Shown: piece after piece, positions 35,087 through 42,957 of the stretch
How positions within the stretch are numbered: position 1 is the stretch's first letter
How the letters are laid out: each line of letters opens with the position of its first letter
Assembly (NCBI RefSeq): GCF_038806765.1
Contig: NZ_CP152389.1
Location: forward strand, 2,790,001 to 2,854,000
Source of the DNA: Mucilaginibacter sp. CSA2-8R
GTDB lineage: Bacteria; Bacteroidota; Bacteroidia; Sphingobacteriales; Sphingobacteriaceae
Direction: 5' to 3'
Length of the DNA stretch: 64,000 nt
Notes under the pieces: generated by a model
What the model was told of the DNA's origin: nothing
The model's input: the letters and a program-made list of their open reading frames with translations, nothing else
The model's database searches: none
Made by a program: the position numbers and the translations under genes

Positions 35087-36481
35087 ATGCAAAGCTACCA
35101 GGAATTTCTTGACCTAAGCGTAGGGTTTCCGCAGGAAGGTTTCGAGATCATAGATGATGAATTATATTTTCATGATCTTAATTTAATGGAAATGATTGAA
35201 ACGTATGGTACGCCCCTGCGCTTTACTTATGTTCCGATTATCTCTAAAAAGATACAGCAGGCTAAATTGATGTTTCAGCAGGCTATTATCAAAAACAACT
35301 ACCGCGGCAGCTACAAATATTGCTATTGTACTAAAAGTTCGCATTTTAAGCATGTGGTTGAGGAGGCGTTAAAAAATGATATCCACTTAGAAACATCATC
35401 AGCGTTTGATATGCCGATGATTGATGCGCTGGAGAAAAAAGGCGTGGTAAGCAAGGATATTACGGTAATATGTAACGGCTTTAAAACCTACCAGTACAAG
35501 CAGTATATTGTTGATATGCTGCATGACGGTTTCCACAACATCATCCCGGTATTAGATAATAAAGAAGAGTTTAACATATACGACGACGAGATTGAGATGG
35601 ATACCCCGTGCAACCTGGGCATCCGCATCGCGTCTGAAGAGCAGCCGGATTCGCAGTTCTATACCTCGCGTTTAGGCATCCGGATGGAAGATGTGATTGA
35701 TTTTTACTACAATAAGGTCGAAAAAAATCCAAACTTCCGTGTTAAGTTGCTGCACTTCTTTATCAACTCGGGTATTTCAGATACACCTTATTACTGGAAC
35801 GAACTGGAGAAATACGTAACCCTGTACTGCAAATTCAAAAAGATCAATCCCGAACTGGATACGCTGGATATTGGCGGCGGTATGCCGTTCAAGGACTCGC
35901 TGGTTTTTGATTTTGATTACGAGTACATGATCACCGAGATTGTTAAGCGTATTAAAGAAATTTGCGCCGAAAATGATGTGGTAGAGCCGGATATTATTAC
36001 CGAATTTGGTAAATATACCTGTGCCGAGGCATCAGGCATTCTATACAAGGTATTGGGCCGTAAGCAGCAAAATGATCGCGAAAAATGGCTGATGCTGGAT
36101 GGTTCATTCATCACTAACCTACCCGACGTTTGGGCGCTTAACCAGAAGTACATCCTGTTGCCTATTAACAACTGGGATGCTGAATATGAGCGCGTAAACT
36201 TAGGCGGTATTACCTGCGATGGTCAGGATTATTACAACCAAGAGGCCCACATGAACAGTGTGTTTATGCCTAAAACCCGCAAGGTGCAATATCTCGGCTT
36301 TTTTAATACCGGCGCCTACCAGGAAGTATTAAGCGGCTACGGCGGTATACACCACTGCCTGCTGCCATCACCCAAACACGTGCTCATACGCCGCAACCGC
36401 GACGAGACATTTAACTTCGAGGTGTTTGGCGAAGAACAAAACAGTAAACAGGTACTCAAAATATTAGGCTACACCGCCTAA
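35087..36481 (+). CDS. Arginine decarboxylase-like PLP enzyme (fold type III)
   Basis: The 464-residue protein has an alanine-racemase-like barrel: RFTYVPIISKKI, YKYCYCTKSSHFKHVVEEAL (the Lys in CTKSS is the likely PLP lysine), ETSSAFD, the phosphate-binding glycine run DIGGGMPF, and TEFGKYTCAEASG near the domain junction. It ends with a beta-rich C-terminal domain. Bacteroidota proteins of this length and motif set are usually annotated as arginine decarboxylase, feeding polyamine synthesis. Diaminopimelate decarboxylase is a less likely alternative, because the usual [HY]A.KAN is replaced. It is a single-gene unit closed by a strong terminator. Confidence 0.8.
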   Translation: MQSYQEFLDLSVGFPQEGFEIIDDELYFHDLNLMEMIETYGTPLRFTYVPIISKKIQQAKLMFQQAIIKNNYRGSYKYCYCTKSSHFKHVVEEALKNDIHLETSSAFDMPMIDALEKKGVVSKDITVICNGFKTYQYKQYIVDMLHDGFHNIIPVLDNKEEFNIYDDEIEMDTPCNLGIRIASEEQPDSQFYTSRLGIRMEDVIDFYYNKVEKNPNFRVKLLHFFINSGISDTPYYWNELEKYVTLYCKFKKINPELDTLDIGGGMPFKDSLVFDFDYEYMITEIVKRIKEICAENDVVEPDIITEFGKYTCAEASGILYKVLGRKQQNDREKWLMLDGSFITNLPDVWALNQKYILLPINNWDAEYERVNLGGITCDGQDYYNQEAHMNSVFMPKTRKVQYLGFFNTGAYQEVLSGYGGIHHCLLPSPKHVLIRRNRDETFNFEVFGEEQNSKQVLKILGYTA

Positions 36482-36484
36482 GCC

Positions 36485-36514
36485 AAAGCGCTCCCAACAC
36501 GGAGCGCTTTTTTT
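36485..36514 (+). terminator. Terminator of the decarboxylase gene
   Basis: AAAGCGCTCC (36485-36494) pairs with GGAGCGCTTT (36501-36510), loop CAACAC, with seven T in a row at 36508-36514. Confidence 0.92.
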
Positions 36515-36614
36515 GTTTTAAGCTCGCCTTTGAGGTGACGCTTTTAAAGCTGATTTTCACAATGACTTATCCTCAACATGTATGTGTGGGCAACCATTTT
36601 TTTATGATCGAGGT

Positions 36615-37158
36615 ATGAAATAGATAACGCGTGAGCGCCCCTAAATGACCGCATTGCCTGGCCCTGGCTGATTAAACGTTTTGTTGAATCTGACGCCGAA
36701 TCTTTAGACGTGCTTTACGACGAAGTATTCATCAAAGCCAAAGTATTGTCTGCAACACCATTTGCCATGCCCGGCGTAGAGTACAGCCATTACGAAGACC
36801 AATGTACATTTGACTATTTTATTAAAAAGCATCGGCTTAACTACCCGGCACTCAAACGTATGGTAGCTATAGTGAGGGGTGCCGATACCGACCATCATGA
36901 TTTTGCGCTGCAATCTGCCGGGATGGAAGCTATATTTATGGAATTTTCCTATCAAATTAAGAACGACAAGAATTGTTAATGTTGGATACGGCGATTTATG
37001 ACGGATTGTACGCCTGGGCAACGCACCTGTTTAAACAACGCCCTACACAGGAATGCCCGGCTGAACATTTATTACTACAAGTTTACCATCAGTTTTCAAA
37101 ACAGCAAAAAGGTATTAAAACGCTTACCCGGGCCAAAGCGCTGAGCGCCGCATTTTAA
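36615..37158 (+). pseudogene. chrB-like (chromate resistance) pseudogene
   Basis: Across three frames the region spells a ChrB C-terminal-domain protein. ATG at 36615 gives MK, then a TAG stop where the family has Trp (MKWVTRERP), then ITRERP. After a frameshift near 36642-36646 come NDRIAWPWLIKRFVES, GVEYSHYEDQCTFDYFI and RGADTDHHDF. A second frameshift near 36961-36972 joins IYDGLYAWATHLF. The intact family is about 150-170 residues and supports chromate resistance. Three independent lesions make a sequencing error unlikely. No chrA transporter is nearby. The family call rests on recalled motifs and is strong. Confidence 0.85.
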
Positions 37159-37247
37159 ACTGGTAAAACAAAACACATGCGCACTGATGTTTTTAGGCAT
37201 TATATTTAGAGCATAAATCTAAGTGTTAACATATAGCTAAATATATT

Positions 37248-37802
37248 ATGCTCGAATTATTTAAACAACCCTGGCCCTGGTACACCTCGGGTAGTGCCAT
37301 TGCCCTGATTATGGTGGCGCTACTTTACTTTGGCAAATCGTTTGGATTTTCGTCAAACCTGCGTACCATGTGTACTATTGCCGGTGCGGGTAAGCGCGTG
37401 GCTTTTTTTGATTTCGACTGGCGTACCCAGCGGTGGAACCTGCTTTTCTTAATCGGATCTATCATCGGCGGCTTCATCTCGGCTACCCTGCTTAACAATG
37501 GCGCTCCCTTGCAATTGTCGGCCGCCACCATAAAAGATTTGAGCGCCTTAGACATCCGGTTCGACGGGCAGTTAAATCCTAGTCAGATATTCGGTATTGG
37601 TGAGCTGTCGGTGAAAAACGTGTTGCTGATGCTGATCGGCGGCATGCTGGTAGGCTTTGGCTCACGCTATGCAGGCGGTTGCACATCGGGCCATGCCATC
37701 AGCGGCCTGTCCAATCTGCAACTGCCATCGCTGGTAGCCGTTATTGGCTTTTTTGCGGGTGGCCTCATCATGACCCATTTGCTTTTACCCTTGATTTTCT
37801 AA
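37248..37802 (+). CDS. YeeE/YedE-type membrane protein (first half)
   Basis: The 184-residue membrane protein has four or five helices and the YeeE/YedE signature YAGGCTSGHAISG near residue 142, whose Cys is thought to handle thiosulfate or other sulfur species in transporters of this family. SSNLRTMCTIAGAG near residue 31 carries a second Cys. It covers half of a full YeeE; the next gene, 4 nt downstream, supplies the other half. The pair usually stands beside sulfurtransferase or persulfide dioxygenase genes, but here the neighbour is a chrB-like pseudogene. Sulfur-compound uptake is the inferred role. Confidence 0.9.
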   Translation: MLELFKQPWPWYTSGSAIALIMVALLYFGKSFGFSSNLRTMCTIAGAGKRVAFFDFDWRTQRWNLLFLIGSIIGGFISATLLNNGAPLQLSAATIKDLSALDIRFDGQLNPSQIFGIGELSVKNVLLMLIGGMLVGFGSRYAGGCTSGHAISGLSNLQLPSLVAVIGFFAGGLIMTHLLLPLIF

Positions 37803-37806
37803 GGCG

Positions 37807-38220
37807 ATGAAAGGATTAAAATTTATACTTACCGGCATTGTATTCGGCATTGTTATGACTAAATCAGAAGCCATCTCATGGTACCGCATCCAGGAGATGT
37901 TCCGTTTCCAGTCGTTTCACATGTATGGTATTATCGGTACGGCAGTTGTTTTAGGCACACTTGCGGTATACGTTATCAAGCGCTTCAATATTAAAGACTC
38001 GCAGGGTAACGCCATCATTATACCCGACAAAGATAAAAGCTGGACCAAGTACATTTTAGGCGGACTCATCTTTGGCTTGGGCTGGGCTTTGACCGGCGCT
38101 TGCCCCGGCCCTATGTTCGTCAACATTGGTTATGGTTTTGTTACCATGATTATTGTGGTTATTGGCGCGCTTGGCGGCACTTACCTATACGGCTTGCTTA
38201 AAAGCAGGTTGCCTCATTAA
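37807..38220 (+). CDS. YeeE/YedE-like DUF6691 membrane protein (second half)
   Basis: The 137-residue protein has four hydrophobic helices and the motif LTGACPGPMFVNIGYG near residue 97, matching the second Cys-containing repeat of YeeE-type transporters (DUF6691). It starts 4 nt after the preceding gene stops, so the two are co-transcribed and probably form one two-subunit transporter in the inner membrane. MYGIIGTAVVLG supplies another conserved helix. The 235 bp after it hold no recognised feature. Confidence 0.88.
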   Translation: MKGLKFILTGIVFGIVMTKSEAISWYRIQEMFRFQSFHMYGIIGTAVVLGTLAVYVIKRFNIKDSQGNAIIIPDKDKSWTKYILGGLIFGLGWALTGACPGPMFVNIGYGFVTMIIVVIGALGGTYLYGLLKSRLPH

Positions 38221-38455
38221 AATCGGTACGCCATCAACGCCGAGACATGAGAAGTGCTCAAAATCCAACAATCGACCTTTTAAGGATATTGACTTGATTG
38301 GATAGACATGAACAAGCTTTTTACCCAATGACTTCGTCAAAACTTAAAGCCTTTATAATGTTTAATTCACAAACGCATAATAAGCAAAAAAACAGAATTC
38401 CTACAGATTATGCGCTTATATATGCACCACTGACATCTATGTAATTAAACATACC

Positions 38456-39292
38456 TTGAAAAATATACTTATTGCTATTGCCTTATCGCTTACATCAGTC
38501 TGTAGCTTTGCGCAAATAAAAACCGATACCGCTTCAAAAAGCATTGTTGATACGCTTAAAAAAGACCTGTTTACGGCACCCGATACCGTACAGCATTTAC
38601 ATAGCAAGGCGCTGTCCCTTATTCCACCTGCAGCATTGGTGGGTTATGGCGCAGCCTCTTTTTATTTGAAGCCGTTGCGGCGGGTAGACCGTTATGTGTA
38701 CCACGAGGCCGCGCAACACAACTTTGTTTTTAAAAAACACTTTGAAGATTATTTTCAGTATGCACCGCCGGTGCTGGTTTACGGCTTAAACCTGGTAGGC
38801 GTGCACGGCAAAAATACTTTTGTAGACCGTACACTCATTTACGTAATGGCTCAGGGTATGCTCGGCGCAAGCTTATACACCTTTAAACATGCCACCCACC
38901 GTACACGACCCGACGGGAGCGACCGATACTCGTTCCCATCAGGTCACACGGCTAACGCCTTCGCGGGTGCTGAGTTTATGGCGCAGGAACTTGGCGGCAA
39001 CTCGGTTTACTATTCGGTCGTAGGTTATGCCCTTGCAACTACCACCGGCGTATTCCGCATTTATCACCAGGACCATTGGCTGAGCGACGTGATTGCCGGT
39101 GCCGGTTTCGGTATCCTGGCTACCAAGGGCGCTTACCTGCTATACCCCTACATCCGCAACGCGTTGTTCAAAAGTAAAGAAGCCGAAAAAGCTGACGACA
39201 TAAAAAAACACAGCAACTTAATGCATTCGGCCCTGCTGTTGCCTTCTTACCAAAACGGCGCTTTAGGCTTAAGCTTTTCGGCAAGTTTTTAA
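38456..39292 (+). CDS. PAP2-family phosphatase, exported
   Basis: The 278-residue protein begins at a TTG (38456) and has a signal peptide (MKNILIAIALSLTSVCSFAQ). The PAP2 catalytic motifs are present: KHATHRTRPDGSDRYSFPSGHTANAF holds KX6RP and PSGH, and GVFRIYHQDHWLSD holds the third motif R..H..HW.SD. It probably dephosphorylates a lipid phosphate such as undecaprenyl pyrophosphate or a lipid A group at the periplasmic face. No ATG fits the signal sequence, so TTG is the likely start. It is a single-gene unit. Confidence 0.9.
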   Translation: MKNILIAIALSLTSVCSFAQIKTDTASKSIVDTLKKDLFTAPDTVQHLHSKALSLIPPAALVGYGAASFYLKPLRRVDRYVYHEAAQHNFVFKKHFEDYFQYAPPVLVYGLNLVGVHGKNTFVDRTLIYVMAQGMLGASLYTFKHATHRTRPDGSDRYSFPSGHTANAFAGAEFMAQELGGNSVYYSVVGYALATTTGVFRIYHQDHWLSDVIAGAGFGILATKGAYLLYPYIRNALFKSKEAEKADDIKKHSNLMHSALLLPSYQNGALGLSFSASF

Positions 39293-39391
39293 ATAGTGTA
39301 TTATAAACAATGATGTACGTCACGTAGACGTGACTACTATTTATTGAATTGATATTAAAGACATGCAACTTAAACGGGAGGTTAGGTAAAG

Positions 39392-39844
39392 ATGGAAAAT
39401 TCAAGTTATAAAAAATTTGCAGCGATGCTGCTGGTATCGTTTATGCTGATGTACGCCATCATGTTTTTAAACGTTGAGCAGCCCGACCATATTTACCTAA
39501 GCATGACCCGCTTATACATGGCCGTGCTGATGATTTGTGCCATGGCCATATTGATGTTAGTGATGATGCCGATGATGTATCCTAACAAAAAAATCAACCT
39601 GAGTATTATAGTTGGCAGCATTGCCTTATTTGTACTGGCCTTTGTGGGCGTGCATAAACAAGTAGGTGTTGGCGATGTGCAGTACATGAAAGGGATGATT
39701 CCGCACCATTCTATTGCCATTATGACCAGTAAAAACGCGCACATTAAAGATGCAAGAGTACGTAAACTGGCCGATGGCATTATCAAAACCCAAGTAAAAG
39801 AAATTGCGGAGATGAAAGCGCTGATTGACAGCCTGCAAAAATAA
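39392..39844 (+). CDS. DUF305 membrane protein
   Basis: The 150-residue protein has three predicted membrane helices (about 10-28, 38-58, 68-86) and a C-terminal DUF305 part: MKGMIPHHSIAIMTSKNAHIKD, with the HH pair and Met-rich surroundings that suggest copper binding, then LADGIIKTQVKEIAEM. DUF305 proteins often sit in copper or metal-handling loci. A clear GGGAGG lies 10 nt before the ATG at 39392, an unusually good ribosome-binding site here. It is convergent with the DUF983 gene. Confidence 0.9.
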   Translation: MENSSYKKFAAMLLVSFMLMYAIMFLNVEQPDHIYLSMTRLYMAVLMICAMAILMLVMMPMMYPNKKINLSIIVGSIALFVLAFVGVHKQVGVGDVQYMKGMIPHHSIAIMTSKNAHIKDARVRKLADGIIKTQVKEIAEMKALIDSLQK

Positions 39845-39889
39845 CCATTGTAATTTGATAAATTAAGGGAGCGTTATTTGATGCCATCC

Positions 39890-40288
39890 TTAACTCATTT
39901 CGGGATGATAGCGCAAGCCCGGCGTTAAAAAGTACATGAGCAGCATACGCGAATAACGGTAATTAAACGGCGACATTACCAACACAAACAGCAGCATAAC
40001 CGAAATATAAAGCCAGGGATTTTCGCTGCCGGACAATACTGATACGGCTACGGCCATGCTCACCAGTTCGGCTACGATGAAGGCATAGTCAACGTACATG
40101 GCGGCGTAAAAGTAGCCGGGTTCTTTCTCGTAAACTAAACCGCAGTGGCTGCAACTGGATAACATGGCGCGGGCAACTAAACTGTAAGGCCCATGCTCGT
40201 AAACCTTACCTACCCGGCAGCGTGGGCATTTACAAGCCATGAGCGATGGGATCAGGCTTAAACCGTTACTTTCCTCAGTACTTTGCAT
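39890..40288 (-). CDS. DUF983 membrane protein with zinc ribbon
   Basis: The 132-residue protein has a cytoplasmic four-Cys ribbon (CKCPRCRVG and CSHCGLVYEKEPGYFY) followed by two hydrophobic segments (about 73-92 and 98-118). It matches DUF983, a family often encoded near cytochrome oxidase genes in other bacteria. The function is not established. It is a single-gene unit on the minus strand. Confidence 0.88.
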   Translation of the reverse strand: MQSTEESNGLSLIPSLMACKCPRCRVGKVYEHGPYSLVARAMLSSCSHCGLVYEKEPGYFYAAMYVDYAFIVAELVSMAVAVSVLSGSENPWLYISVMLLFVLVMSPFNYRYSRMLLMYFLTPGLRYHPEMS

Positions 40289-40443
40289 TATTTAATTTCT
40301 TCAGGTACAAAAATACCGTGTGGTTGAACGGATTTTAGTGACTACGGTCAGCCTATAAATGATTTGTATCACAAAACCTTTACTGTGTTGGTATCAAGTT
40401 AAACGTCTTTATCTGCTACGTCTGTCAATATTGCTTAACCTAG

Positions 40444-40737
40444 TTGCAAAAATATACCAATGCTTTAGCTAATAGTTTCATCCCGGTAAAAGACAAATTG
40501 GAGGCCGACCAGGTATTGAAGATAAGCATAATGAAAGAGATGATTACAACTACATGGCCCCGCCACCATGCCGGTTACAACGAGCTAATTGTTTTACGGC
40601 AGGACCGCGATTTTTACACCACCACAAACTATATTTACGAAACCAATGTACTGCTGCTCAATTTTAGCTTTAACCTCAACAAGCTCACCGGTAAAGCCAA
40701 ATTACCCAACAGCGAGTTTGGCGACAAAGAGTTTTAA
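40444..40737 (+). pseudogene. C-terminal fragment of an outer-membrane receptor
   Basis: The last third (LLLNFSFNLNKLTGKAKLPNSEFGDKEF in outline: FSFNLNKLTGK, PNSEFGDKEF) resembles the final beta strands and C-terminus of Bacteroidota TonB-dependent or 'outer membrane beta-barrel' receptors of 700-900 residues. Only 97 codons are open, from a TTG, and no barrel precedes them, so this is a decayed remnant. The first 30 residues do not look like barrel and may be unrelated sequence. Confidence 0.5.
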
Positions 40738-40756
40738 GGGACCGGCAGCACGTTGG

Positions 40757-41773
40757 TTAACAACCACCGCGCTTATTAAACTGCTGCACACCATTAAACG
40801 TACCGAACCAGATACTTCCGTCCGGCGCCTGTAAAATGCTGAAAACAATTTTATCGGTCGCCATGATTTTAGGTGTTGGTGCTCTACGGCGAGTCAACAA
40901 TCTTTTGTCGTAACGCGAGAGCGCCCATTGCCGGGTAAAGTCGTTACCTGAACCTGTCCAGAGATTGCCGCTTTGGTCTTCGTAGATGGCACAGGTAAAC
41001 GTGGTGGTAAAACTGGTCCAGGTACCGTCCTGGTAACGCCACAGCCCATCGTTGCCGCCCAGCCAGATGCGGCCACCGCTATCCTGAAGCAGTGAACGGA
41101 CGTTTTTAAACGGTTTGCCTGACTGGCTTACTACAGTAAATGCCTTACCATCATAAACAAAGGTGTTGCCGCGGGTAGCCAGCCAAAACCGCCCGGCTCT
41201 ATCCTCCATGATGGCATTCACTTCGTAGCGCTGCCTGTTTGCGAATGTTTTTCCGCTCCGGTCTTCGTTCATGGCGTCGCCGTTGATGATAAAATTACGG
41301 AACGATGTACCATCGTAGCGGCTCACCCCGCCCGAAACACCAAACCAGATGTTGCCGGCTTTATCTTCGTAAATAGAGGTCACCTCGTTATTGAGCAAAC
41401 CGTCTTTAATGGTAAATTTTCGGAATGTTTTACCGTCGTAAAAATAAACACCTGAGCCTATAGAGCCGAACCAGAAATTGCCGTTCCGGTCTTGCAACAC
41501 CGAAAAAAAGCGTGCCGAACTTACGCCCTCCGTCATGTTGGTAAATGACTTACCATCATACCGGAAAACACCTCTGAAGGTTGCTATCCATATATGGCCT
41601 TTCCGGTCGTTTATCATGCCACGCACAATGGTATTGGGGCCTTGTGTGTCGGGCTGTAATGCAGTAAAGGGAAAGATATAGCTGGACAGGTTACCGCTTT
41701 GATTTTGCCCATGGCCTTGATGGTAAGCAATTAGAGATAACAGCAGGGTGCAGAAAATTTTGATATTGAACAT
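40757..41773 (-). CDS. Exported seven-bladed propeller protein (two-component-regulator propeller type)
   Basis: The 338-residue protein has a signal peptide (MFNIKIFCTLLLSLIAYHQG) and seven repeats of the type G.IW[IF][GA]T..GV.RYDG.[ST]F: IWIATFRGVFRYDG, FWFGSIGSGVYFYDG, IWFGVSGGVSRYDG, FWLATRGNTFVYDG, IWLGGNDGLWRYQDG, LWTGSGND and IWFGTFNGVQQFN. That is one complete propeller. In hybrid two-component sensors such propellers are paired and fused to kinases; here it is alone and periplasmic. It is divergent from a membrane-bound winged-helix regulator. The ATG at 41773 puts the signal peptide first. Confidence 0.88.
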   Translation of the reverse strand: MFNIKIFCTLLLSLIAYHQGHGQNQSGNLSSYIFPFTALQPDTQGPNTIVRGMINDRKGHIWIATFRGVFRYDGKSFTNMTEGVSSARFFSVLQDRNGNFWFGSIGSGVYFYDGKTFRKFTIKDGLLNNEVTSIYEDKAGNIWFGVSGGVSRYDGTSFRNFIINGDAMNEDRSGKTFANRQRYEVNAIMEDRAGRFWLATRGNTFVYDGKAFTVVSQSGKPFKNVRSLLQDSGGRIWLGGNDGLWRYQDGTWTSFTTTFTCAIYEDQSGNLWTGSGNDFTRQWALSRYDKRLLTRRRAPTPKIMATDKIVFSILQAPDGSIWFGTFNGVQQFNKRGGC

Positions 41774-41910
41774 AATGTGGTTGCTTAGTAACTGCAAACC
41801 TATGATGCATACCGCCTGCGCAGTGAGTAAAATAGCGTAAAATGAATTGTAAAAAGTGTAAAATCTGCCATCTAGAAGGGCTTATCGGCAGATAATATAT
41901 ATTTTTATGC

Positions 41911-42798
41911 ATGATGCTCAAACCCCGGCTGCTTTTCATCTCTGCCATCCTACTCATCGTTACTGCGGTGGTCGCTTGCCTTAAGCCGGAATCGGATACT
42001 TTTGCAACCGGCAAAGAAGCTGTGGTGATGCGGAGTATTGGTCATCAAATTTTGCTCAGCTCCGGCGACAGCACTTCGAGGGTGTTGCCTGTCAGTAAAA
42101 TCAATGACCATGAATATCAGATACAGTTTGAGCGCGCTTTGATATTTAAGACCGACAGTGTCATGAAAATCATCAGGCAAGCCATTACAGCTAACCACTT
42201 ACCGCCCGACTATGTAGTGAACTTTGTGGACAGCCTTAGCAACCAGGTAGTGTATGGCTTTGCGGTTTTAAAAACTGAGCAAAACCAGGTGATGCCCTGC
42301 AAAGGCCGCACGCAGCCCAGGGCAAATTACCTTGTTCATATAACATTTCGTAAAAACAGCACCGGAATGCTGAACAAGAATTATATCGTTGGCGCGGGTA
42401 GCGGTTTGGCGGCTTTAATCTTGATTTTTTCAGGACTTGGGCTGAACCGTGGTGAGCACAAACCTTCAGCAAATCTAGTATCGCCCGCCCTTCCTACTGT
42501 CACCCCGGTAATATATATCGGACGTTACTGGTTTAACCCAGCTCACCCATACCTGGAACTGAAAGAAGAGAAAATCAAATTATCTGATAAAGAATTTAAA
42601 CTCTTGAGCATACTTGCCCGGCATTTGAACACCGTAGTAGACCGTAGCGACTTACAGAAAGTTTGGGAAGATGACGGCGTAATTGTGGGCCGCAGCCTGG
42701 ATATGTTTATCTCTAAACTGCGTAAAAAACTGGATCAGGATCCGTCAGTACGTTTAATTAATGTTCATGGCAAAGGTTATAAGCTTGAAACGACTTGA
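41911..42798 (+). CDS. Membrane-bound winged-helix regulator (ToxR-like topology)
   Basis: The 295-residue protein has an N-terminal hydrophobic helix (about 7-27), an extracytoplasmic domain of about 125 residues, a second membrane helix (about 156-177, VGAGSGLAALILIFSGLGL) and a C-terminal OmpR/PhoB-type winged helix (about 205-295; KLSDKEFKLLSILARHLNTVVDR in outline, then DMFISKLRKKLDQDP and NVHGKGYKLE). No receiver domain is present. The layout is a one-step sensor-regulator that reads the periplasm and binds DNA directly. It is divergent from the propeller gene, which it may control or sense (inference). Confidence 0.88.
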   Translation: MMLKPRLLFISAILLIVTAVVACLKPESDTFATGKEAVVMRSIGHQILLSSGDSTSRVLPVSKINDHEYQIQFERALIFKTDSVMKIIRQAITANHLPPDYVVNFVDSLSNQVVYGFAVLKTEQNQVMPCKGRTQPRANYLVHITFRKNSTGMLNKNYIVGAGSGLAALILIFSGLGLNRGEHKPSANLVSPALPTVTPVIYIGRYWFNPAHPYLELKEEKIKLSDKEFKLLSILARHLNTVVDRSDLQKVWEDDGVIVGRSLDMFISKLRKKLDQDPSVRLINVHGKGYKLETT

Positions 42799-42957
42799 CA
42801 GGAGGCTTTTTACCTCCCACGCATAATCTTAATTGATGCCGCAATTTAGACTTGTAACAGTGACTACCTACTACCCATACACAAAGGCACTCAATCCTAA
42901 AGAAGAATTTAATACTTACCGCCTATTTAGACGACAGCACCGTTTTATAAAAATGCG

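Noticed and set aside
36710..37158. Two separate small genes (89 and 61 residues)
   Set aside because: Together with the upstream frame they form one broken ChrB-like protein; the apparent starts are GTG and TTG inside conserved motifs.
42801..42817. GGAGG/CCTCC hairpin after the winged-helix gene
   Set aside because: Only 5 bp and no T run after it.
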